Below the pieces are notes generated by a model. The model saw only the letters and a list, made by a program, of their open reading frames with translations. It was not told the origin of the DNA and did not search any database. Positions 56,201-64,000 of a stretch of DNA of 64,000 nt are shown one piece after another. The stretch comes from Undaria pinnatifida. Its lineage: Eukaryota; Sar; Phaeophyceae; Laminariales; Alariaceae. The stretch covers positions 1,255,001 to 1,319,000 of the forward strand of contig JABAKD010000010.1 of NCBI GenBank assembly GCA_012845835.1, written 5' to 3'. The position numbers were made by a program, and so were the translations under genes. The first letter of the stretch is position 1. Every line of letters starts with the position of its first letter.

Positions 56201-56782
56201 AACTCGGGCTGTTTGCTGTTCTTGTCTCTCTTCGTGCACGGTATATACTGGTATTACGATATACACTGGTATAATAGTATACACCGGTATCGTAGTATAT
56301 ACGCGGCACGAGAAACGACTCGGCTGGTCGCTCTACTCCGAGTACACTCCACTTTCTCGCGGAGACATTACTCATACCAACACGAGATTGCGTTGTAGAA
56401 AAACGAACCGCTTCCCAATCACAAAATTGGGGGCAAGCCAAAAAATCTCTCTCACTTGTGAGGCTCGGCAAGCAGCACGGGAAAACAGAGCGCCGCGAAA
56501 AACACCCACCGAGAACGGAAAACCTTCTCTACCTAAGGGCTTCCTATGCAAAAGACTACCTATGCAGTACGAGGGTTCGGTTGTGCTGGGCTGTAGAAAA
56601 AGCAACGCGAGCTGCGAAGCGCGCCAATCAATCTCAACAGACATCTACCATAGCTAAAACATAAAACTGGGATAGGCAGGCGAGCATGCGGCGACAAGCT
56701 CACAAATAACCTCCATCGGGTGCCTTCCCCCCCCCCTTCTCCCCCCCCCCGCCCCGACCACCCCCGCCTCCCGCTAAATCAA
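53300..56782. other. No gene established; probable 3' region of the minus-strand gene at the right end
   Basis: Homopolymer runs (T at 53436-53455, A near 53931-53945, G at 55100-55110) and C-rich DNA at 54425-54470. 55983-56010 forms a perfect 10-bp hairpin, TACCCAGGTA-catccaaa-TACCTGGGTA. Confidence 0.4.
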
Positions 56783-57540
56783 TCACAATGTGCAGTAGCC
56801 CACTAATCGTCTCAAGACCTCTTGGGGTAGATCGGCGACGCTAGCTACCGCCGATTCGAGCGATTTCGGACCGGAAACCTTTGCCCCGTCAGCTGGACTC
56901 GATCTAACTTCAAGTCCTGGAGAAGCATCTGTTGCGCTGCTCTCTGCAGCGGCTGGTCGGTCGGCCGTGGCAGGACTGACACTCCTTGGCCCCGCCCGGC
57001 CACTGTTCCACAACTTGTGAATCTTCACCAACGCCAACCGCTGAGCTATACGTGCTGTTCAAACGGAGAGAGAGGGGGGGGGGGGGGGAAGGTCGTTAAC
57101 GCGGAGAGGACCCGGGTGAACTAATGGAGGCACAACGACCGACTTTGCTCATGCAGTTTGGCAGACAAAGTCGGCGCTGGGTGTGCGTAAACTAAGTTCA
57201 AGAGCTCATCACCAAGTACAAATACCAGTTGATAAATACTGTTACGTATGATAGCGCAAGGCTTCCAAGCCAAGTGTATCCGAGCAGCTCGTTTTACCAT
57301 TATCATACCGGGTACCAGGTACAAAACTACTAACTTAACTACTAACGACCTGCATATAGTTACAATGCCATGAAACAATGAAACCAAACCTGAATTATTA
57401 AAATGTTTCAACGCACCTTGCTTTCGCCGCCGAGCCTCTTGTAGGAGCAAAAACGCTTCCGGCCCAGCGCCGTGCACTTCGTCGGCTGTTTCTCCTTCAG
57501 AGTTCACCGCGTCAGGGTCTGCCGAATTACTCAACAAGTA
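56783..57540 (-). CDS. Last two exons of an ankyrin-repeat-like gene
   Basis: Minus-strand exon 57540-57417 follows TTTTAACAG and ends at donor GTGCGT. Exon 57045-56783 follows CGTATAG and ends at a stop. The phase-1 junction gives RRRKQ-A-QRLALVKIHKLW. The first exon reads YLLSNSADPDAVNSEGETAD, the end of one ankyrin repeat and the start of the next; the rest is a helix rich in Ala, Arg and Gln, then a Ser/Ala/Pro-rich linker, then ASVADLPQEVLRRLVGYCTL. Upstream exons with further repeats would be expected at higher coordinates, but I could not find them before 64000. Partner and function unknown. Confidence 0.55.
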
Positions 57541-57568
57541 CTGTTAAAAGAGCAAAAAGGGAAGGGAG

Positions 57569-57592
57569 ATGGGGGGGGGGGGGGGGGGGGGG
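57569..57592. repeat. Poly-G tract
   Basis: More than 20 consecutive G, 30 bp beyond the start of the ankyrin-like exon on the other side of its acceptor. Confidence 0.95.
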
Positions 57593-57599
57593 TAAGCAC

Positions 57600-59540
57600 G
57601 CATCTTATTATCGTACCCAACAGCTTCAAGTTCGCAATCATAGTTATTCGGCACGAGACAGAGAAAGCAGGAGGGCAGGGGAGGGCGCGTTCTTCCTTCA
57701 ACCTTGAAGGCTACATTTCGTCCTGACGAGACCGAAAAAAAAAAGAGCAAGTCTCATCTTAAAATCGGTGTACGGATATGTATGGCGGATTTCAACTATC
57801 AATTTTTAGTATACCTGGTATATCATACTCAGCAGTATCCTTGGGGGGTGTCACGCACTGGTATCACGTGGGGTTTTCCAGCGAGACAAGCGTCGGTAAC
57901 CCGGTCTCTTGGCATTATCGTGCTTATAAGAAATTAGGAATGAAAGTGCTGTGCTTGTAGGAAGCGGTCGTGTTTGGAAAGTGTTTTCGAGATTGTTTTG
58001 CGTTGAGACTCTCGCCAACTGTCGGCATGGACGACTTGATAGCTTCAAGCTTCAAGTCTAGCCTGCCTGCTGCCGTATTTCACTCATGAACGCGCGAGTT
58101 TGCTGTTTCTATGATATACTCCGGAGAATACAAACACGATACCAAAACCATACAGTATTATATAAAATTATGGACGTTCCCTTGCCGCCAACGCAAGACA
58201 TCTATTTATATATTGATATTAATAGTTCTATCGCACGTATGATATCACATTATTTATACTACGTGCAAATACGGTTAATACGTGGTACCATACTCTTTGT
58301 GTACATAAGGGATTGATTTTCTTCCTTGAAGAGCGTAGAGGACACACATCACCCACACATCATCCACCATCCATCACAGTTTGGCATGAAAATACTAATA
58401 TTAATCACGCTATATATTATATAAATAGACAAAACAGTACAATAATCCCTGCGGTACTAAAAACCAGGTACAGCAGTAAGCAGTACGACACGCGAGAAGC
58501 GTACGGTATCAAATGACACCTTACAGACCAAAGAGTTGAACAATCAATGTTCAGACGTTCATAGAGACCCCCTCTCATGCCGACTACGTATATCACGTAT
58601 ATACTCCGTTCAAAGTATTCGTATTCGTGGAGCTTACCCGGTACCAGTTTATTACGACGTATAGATACAGATAGTAGTACTGTATGTAATTTCTGTAGTG
58701 CATAGTTAGACAAGTTCCAACTCGGGGGTCGAAGAGGCACACCTGGATAAGACACAACAAGACAAGACATCACGTCAGAACATTCTACGATGAACGTCGG
58801 GATTCTGGCTCATCAGCTCATCAGCAGGTCACGTCGTCAGGATCTCGTGTGTATACTCAGAGGAGTACGTACCGGACACCTAATAAGAAACGGGAATTCT
58901 GGCTCAGGTTGGATTTCTTATTTTTAAAAAGGACCGATTTCTTGTTGAACAAAGGGTGCGTTCTATACCACCGTCAGTATATATCATGGCTCCCGAAGTT
59001 CTTGTTTTCCTGCAAAACTCTGGCTGGCTTTCTTCGTATCCTGTGTCCCACTAGGTGTTCGGTACTAAAAATATCTGTAGTACCGAGCTTGGTAGTAGCG
59101 GATTTATAACATACATTGGACAACAGACCAATGAACGAGATAGATGATGGCCGAGTTCCAACATGCATATCGTATAATACGTGACGTACGAAATCAGTCT
59201 TCAAACTCAAAACATTTTCGATAGATTACACTCCTCACACTTCGTATTCGTTGCGTTTGGCATTCATTGCATGGCAACGCCACCTTACTGCTGTATTTGC
59301 GATGTGTACGAGTATCTTTGTCCTGTGGTTTGTGGCTTGTGACCACGGAGCTTGTCCCTCTACGAATAGCAAGAGGCATGCACGGCCAAGGGGTTGTCCT
59401 GAATGTAGATGGGTGGAATAAACAGTTCGACGTGAAGAACACACGCGCATGCCGGATTCGTCAGCAGTCAGGCAGTGAGGCAGTCAGCCCTGCAGGGGAC
59501 CCGCACGCACGTCGACTATTCTTTGCTTGCAGCTCTATGG
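57600..59540. other. No gene recognised
   Basis: AT-rich, with many stop codons in all frames. Expected to contain the 5' exons or introns of the ankyrin-like gene, but none could be identified. Confidence 0.35.
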
Positions 59541-59554
59541 CATATACATTCAAA

Positions 59555-59870
59555 CGTATCTTTCAGGAGGGTTCACACCCCGTAACACGCGCGATCGAAG
59601 TATCACTCATCACAAGCAGCTTGCAAAGCTGAGTTTTGATCAAGAAATCATTTTTGGTCAATCTCACAGCTGAAGTGTATTCTTCTTTTTTTAAATATAC
59701 ATGTAAACGTGTACCACTTTGCGTTTCTTTTCATTGTTTCCCTGGGTATTCTTTAAGTCGTTCGCTCCAGAGTGGCTCGACTGGAGCCTTTCTTGTGACT
59801 TACTTGTGACCACGAACCTGATTATGCAACTTAACGTGAGAACACCACGATTCCTATCATAAGGTGTGAC
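59555..59870 (+). repeat. R3 repeat followed by R2 repeat
   Basis: R3: GTAACACGCGCGATCGAAGTAT, GCAGCTTGCAAAGCTGAGTTT and ATCTCACAGCTG (to 59680). R2: GTACCACTTTGCGTTTC, ACTGGAGCC, GTGACCACGAACCTGATTATG and AACGTGAGAACACCA (to about 59850). The R2 copy has a short internal duplication of CTTGTGAC. Confidence 0.7.
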
Positions 59871-60639
59871 CCTGAAAAACGCTACGAATGGACCAGCCCT
59901 AATTAATGGTAACGCGTCACGCAGGCTCGTTCGTTCCGTCTTTCATTTAACATTGAATATTTCACACTCCGGAGTAATATATTTCGATGATTTTTTTTCC
60001 ATCTCATGGCAGGTTAAGGTATACTGGTATTGTATAATATATGAAAAAAAATAAATCATATTCATACAGATTGCGTATAACGAGCAATATGTATACGCGT
60101 ACCACATGAACGAAAAAAACGAGTCTGCAGGTCAGTCCGTACGCATGGGGTCGGAACATCAAAGCTCTAAACACCCCGTTCAGAAGATACTGGCACTGGT
60201 ATCACATCATAAAGTACGGCTTTGCCATATGCTTTCCAGTTTCCAAGCGCGTCCTAGACCACACTTGCTTGCCACTTGCCGCACTCACTTACCTGTTTTC
60301 ATGTATTGAAATTTCCTTTTCCAACTTGCTCAAAAAATATACATGTGAAGTTTCACATGTGGGTTGCGAGACGTCCACCCTCCCTTCTCCTCAGGTTCTT
60401 GTTTCCTCTTTCCTTCCCAGTAATTATTCGGGTGCTATTTATTGTGCGCCTAGGTAGGCCGAGATGAGAAATATGATATGAAAGCGAGCACATCAAGCTG
60501 TAATAGCTTTACCTACCTCAACTGGTCCGGCCCGAAAGCAGAAGGATTGTACATGTAGTCTACGTATACGTAGCCTGAATGTACTCGTATTCTTGTAAAA
60601 CCTTTCTGGTGACCCTGGTACATACCAGGTATTACTCTA

Positions 60640-60785
60640 TCACCCAAAAAAGTCCCCGACGTATATCCTCCATGGATTGTCACACTATACATCCCATACG
60701 ACGCGTGATTCACAAGGCCACACCCAGCTTGCAAGCTTTGCTGAAGTCGACAATTTTTCGATCTCGCAGCTCTTCAGTTTGTTTC
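60640..60785 (+). repeat. Diverged R3 repeat
   Basis: Shares GACGTATATCCTC, CACGCGTGAT-like words, AGCTTGCAAGCTTTGCTGAAG and GATCTCGCAGCTC with R3 copies at 21.2, 34.3 and 59.6 kb. Confidence 0.5.
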
Positions 60786-61799
60786 TTAATTTGTACCTTA
60801 GGTATAAATTGTAATTGGCTTGACTGACGCCTACGTATGGATAGATCCTTTCAACGAATGTGTGCTGCTATTTACCAGGTACATGTAATGTTTACCATTG
60901 CCACCGATTAGTAAGAGAACAACGAAAAAATGTAACGGTTGGTGGACGCCAAGCTACACCGTCGTACGTACGAGGTCTAGTCTACCAGATACTGGTACCA
61001 GGTATCGACTTTGGATACAAAACGAATAATATCTGCCTGTGTGTTGTCTTCGCTCTAAATCGGTTCTTTCTACCCAACGCCACCAGTGCAACAAACACCC
61101 AGTGTACAACACTGCTGTTCAATAGATAAACCAAAAAACAAATACTGCTGCATGTACCTGGTGTGCATAACTCAACAGCTTGACGTAGTTAAGTCTATGG
61201 TTACAAAACGAAAAGGCATACTATCTAAGGTACCAGGTGATATCAACGCTTGGATGATATCATAACGGGAGCTGGATATCAGTGTATTCTAGTGTCGTAT
61301 CTCAGATACAGGATATATATGGAGCAGAGCTTTCCATCTTCGGCGAGCGAAGGGCGCGAAGAAGCGGTCACGGTCACAGACGAAGAGTGGACCTAATAGC
61401 AGAACCTACCAACATAGAATGGCCGGGCCGGGTCAATGCTCGAGGAACACACCAACACAATTCTCCCGACAACACAAAAATACATCATACGCCCGGGGTT
61501 GTCAACACCTTCTCGATTAGCTCTTCAGTATTTTCAAGATGAAAATTAAAAAACGTCAGCTGTGAGTACGATCGATTGAATGGTTGAAACTCAACTATCA
61601 TCTGCAAGCTGCTTGGTACATTAGATCTGTTTCATTTATGATATGGTGTTTGTGAATTAAACCTGGTTGTTCATACACAGCTTCACAAATTTCATGTATG
61701 TACCTGGTGCGATTTTACACAATACCAATCGACTGCGACTTCCATCGAATGGCTGTATCAAGATAATTATTATGGGCTCAGACGAGAAGGCTCTAATAT

Positions 61800-62896
61800 T
61801 AGACACTTATAAAACTCAGAGGAGTGCGATATTTCGGATCTTCAACCCAAATTCTCCATCGCGATTTGCGATTTCGCAAACCACCCGATATAAAACTCAA
61901 AATCGCCTTTTCTTCCAGGAGTACGTGAGATATAAAACTCGGGTTATGTGCCAAGATACGAACAAATTCGGTGACAATCCCGTAGCCCTCGGTCAGCTCC
62001 TCACTCCTCACAACACACACAGCACACCGCTGGTCGAAGGACATGGCTGCTGCTGCTGCTGTAGCTGCTGCTCCCGGTAGCTCGGCCAGCATCAGCGCCT
62101 GCATCTATCATGAGTTTGGCTCTTGGCATGAACGATGCCGCAGCGCAGACACGGCTCGCGCTCGTGGTGAGACACATTGTCAAAGCTTGTGCCTACGCGA
62201 CGCTGGCGGGCATCGGTATCTCGCTACTCCCACGACGTAAAATCTACAGCAGTAGTAGTGCTCGTTAGATCTCTCAGCTTCCGGCTGATGTTGCCGTGGG
62301 TAGAGCCCACACCAGAACCCATGGCATCAGCGACGGCATTGAAATGTTGCGGCTGCCATGTGTTGCCTCCTCCCCTCTGCGCGTCCTTCGCGCCAACCGC
62401 TGCCCGCTTGTTGCCGGGTTGGGGGCATACCTCTACTCCGTCACAAATCCGTCCATGGGTAGAGCACTGGATGTTGTGGTGGTGCCGCTGAATCCGGGCA
62501 TCTCGGGCATGCGCCCCTCCCCAGTCACGGGAGCACCAACCTGCTGTGTGTATTCAACCCCGTCCCCGCGGCCATCGCTGCTGTTGTTGTTCATGTTGTC
62601 GCGGTGACGATCGGATGGTATCGTGGAGAAGCAAGCCTCGTGTGGGTAGGTACGTGTTTTCCGGGGCGTGTCCAAGCCTGTCTGTCAGTAATTCTGGCTC
62701 TACTCAACAAAAAAGAACATTAAAAATCGCGATGGGGAAAAAAAGCCCTGTGCGATTTTTCGCACTTGGGTTGTGTTTTGCGGACCACAGGTCGCGAAAA
62801 TATCGCAATTTCCGGCACGCCTATAAAACTCCAGGTGCGCATAATTTGGCTCTAAACACCCAAAATCGCGATTTCTTTGAGTTTTATAAGTGTCTA
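61800..62896. mobile_element. Element with perfect 19-bp terminal inverted repeats
   Basis: TAGACACTTATAAAACTCA at 61800-61818 is the exact reverse complement of 62878-62896. Counting the outer TA as a target duplication leaves 17-bp ends, which suits the Tc1/mariner style. Subterminal DNA on both sides repeats AAAATCGCGATTT-like and TATAAAACTC words in inverted order. The 62040-62610 interior is GC-rich and codon-like, but no transposase is recognised. Confidence 0.75.
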
Positions 62897-63284
62897 TTAG
62901 GCAGCCCTTGTCTCCACATGGTAGGCATGTTTGGATCCTGACGACCAGTTGCACAATTGCACTCATTGCGTTCCTGTCATCGCAGAAACTTCACACCACA
63001 AAAATAAAAATATACGCAACTGGTCGGCGTCTGGGCTAGTCGCGCGTCCCAAAACTTTCGAAAGATTTTCGCTGCTTTTCGTGAATTTTTCTGAAGATGA
63101 GCATTATATTTCTGGTGACCAAAAAATACAAAACGACCAAGACGACAATTGTTTTCGGGACAATGAAAAAACAAAGAAAGAACACGAGGTATGCACTACT
63201 TCTGTATCATATGATGGGCGTATAGACTTCGTATAGACTGCACGTTTATCATTCATTACCGCAGCTGAAGGTTTTGTCCACCCT

Positions 63285-63664
63285 CAGCGACCTTCTGGAC
63301 AAGTCGTGGTCACATCTCCTCAGCTCCAAATTGACTGGAGCCTGTCCTGTAACCACGGACTTGATTATGAGAGTTAATGTGAAAAGAACAACATCAAGTC
63401 GTGGTCATATGTATCTTTCCTTCTCCCTTCCGGTACATGCCATCGCGCATACCAGGTATCTGGTATCATAGGGTTCAGCATTCCCAATTTTCAGCTTCTT
63501 GCTCGTCCAATGGCATCGAATTTCGCCAACTCACGCTCTACAAAGAGCTTTCGACATGTCAATTTAAGTAAAAGAGTTTTCGCGAGATTTGAACCTACGG
63601 CCTCGACATCAATAGTTACGTGCATCGGTTACGTGGCTTACTATTGGACCACCTGAGACACCGG
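63285..63664 (-). mobile_element. Diverged tRNA-derived SINE, copy 4, with nested insertions
   Basis: Body words match copies 1-3: CTTCTGGACAAGTCGTGGTCA, TAGGGTTCAGCATTCCCA, CTCGTC and AACTCACGCTCT. On the minus strand, the head has a good B box, GGTTCAAATCTC (complement at 63585-63596), and an A-box-like TGGTCCAATAGTA. The body is interrupted by an R2 copy (63313-63395) and by a motif cluster (63450-63468). Confidence 0.7.
63313..63395 (+). mobile_element. R2 retroposon nested in SINE copy 4
   Basis: An 83-bp insert with the R2 core GACTGGAGCCTGTCCTGTAA and end GTGAAAAGAACAACATC is flanked by AAGTCGTGGTCA on both sides (63301-63312 and 63396-63407), a perfect 12-bp target duplication. It is 5'-truncated relative to other R2 copies. 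Confidence 0.85.
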
Positions 63665-64000
63665 ACGCACCATTTTGGCTCAGTGAGGAATGACGCATGT
63701 ATGCCGAACTGTACCAGATACAAGCCAGTATCTGGTATGGGAGACCGTGGCATGGTCGCCCGTGAGAGCAACATGCTGTCTCCGACAGGCTAACGGCTAA
63801 TGGGCGCCTTCAGACTACATAAATAGTACTTGTATGTACAAGAAGGCGCAAATTTTGCCAGCGTCACAGTTAGTCACTATGGTACGGTAATGGACAACTA
63901 TTAATAATAATATAAACAGGGTAATGAGAAAGCCAGGCTGACACCTGAGTTAGAAAATAAGAAACTACCCCGGAGCCGTTATACTGAAATTATTGGGAAG
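63665..64000. other. Window end, nothing recognised
   Basis: Contains TA-CCAGA-TA and TA-TCTGG-TA variants at 63712-63737. No gene seen. Confidence 0.35.

Noticed and set aside
1-64000. CRISPR arrays, rRNA genes, canonical tRNA genes and bacterial operon signals
   Set aside because: None seen; the repeats present lack regular spacer structure and the genes are intron-bearing eukaryotic genes.

Overview
The window is nuclear eukaryotic DNA. Genes are split by GT-AG introns, most of the sequence is non-coding, and it is crowded with retroposons, inverted-repeat elements, microsatellites and homopolymer runs. The reverse transcriptase remnants, the phosphotriesterase-like gene and the intron sizes (about 0.3 to 8.8 kb) fit a stramenopile best, most likely a brown alga. 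That assignment is inference; no marker gene settles it.

Four protein-coding loci can be supported. (1) 161-313 (+): the last exon of an unidentified gene that runs in from the left. (2) 2444-12780 (+): a complete three-exon gene for a 437-aa phosphotriesterase-family protein that keeps the first metal motif (HEH) but has lost most other metal ligands and carries a C-terminal four-cysteine module. Its first intron is 8.76 kb and holds a tRNA-derived SINE and a decayed LINE-like element. (3) 42797-48353 (+): a complete seven-exon gene for a 396-aa S-adenosylmethionine decarboxylase proenzyme (polyamine synthesis) with all catalytic residues. (4) 57540-56783 (-): the last two exons of a gene with one ankyrin-like repeat.

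Repeats dominate the rest. An 8.08 kb LTR retrotransposon with equal-length, apparently identical 487-bp LTRs (23206-31285, minus strand) interrupts one unit of a ~250-bp dispersed repeat and left a GAAG duplication. It is largely non-coding, so probably non-autonomous. There are four copies of a tRNA-derived SINE, a second short retroposon (one copy nested in a SINE with a 12-bp target duplication), two LINE families, three elements with terminal inverted repeats, and several tandem arrays.

The most unusual signal is the near-palindrome TACCWGGTA. I count 26 exact copies by eye against about 0.5 expected by chance. They are scattered through single-copy and older repeat DNA, but absent from the young LTR element, the LINE open reading frames, all recognised exons, and the 10 kb around the decarboxylase gene. 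In three repeat families, one copy carries a CCWGG-containing insert of 7 to 19 bp at a TA where sister copies are uninterrupted. This suggests the motif is gained by insertion at TA.
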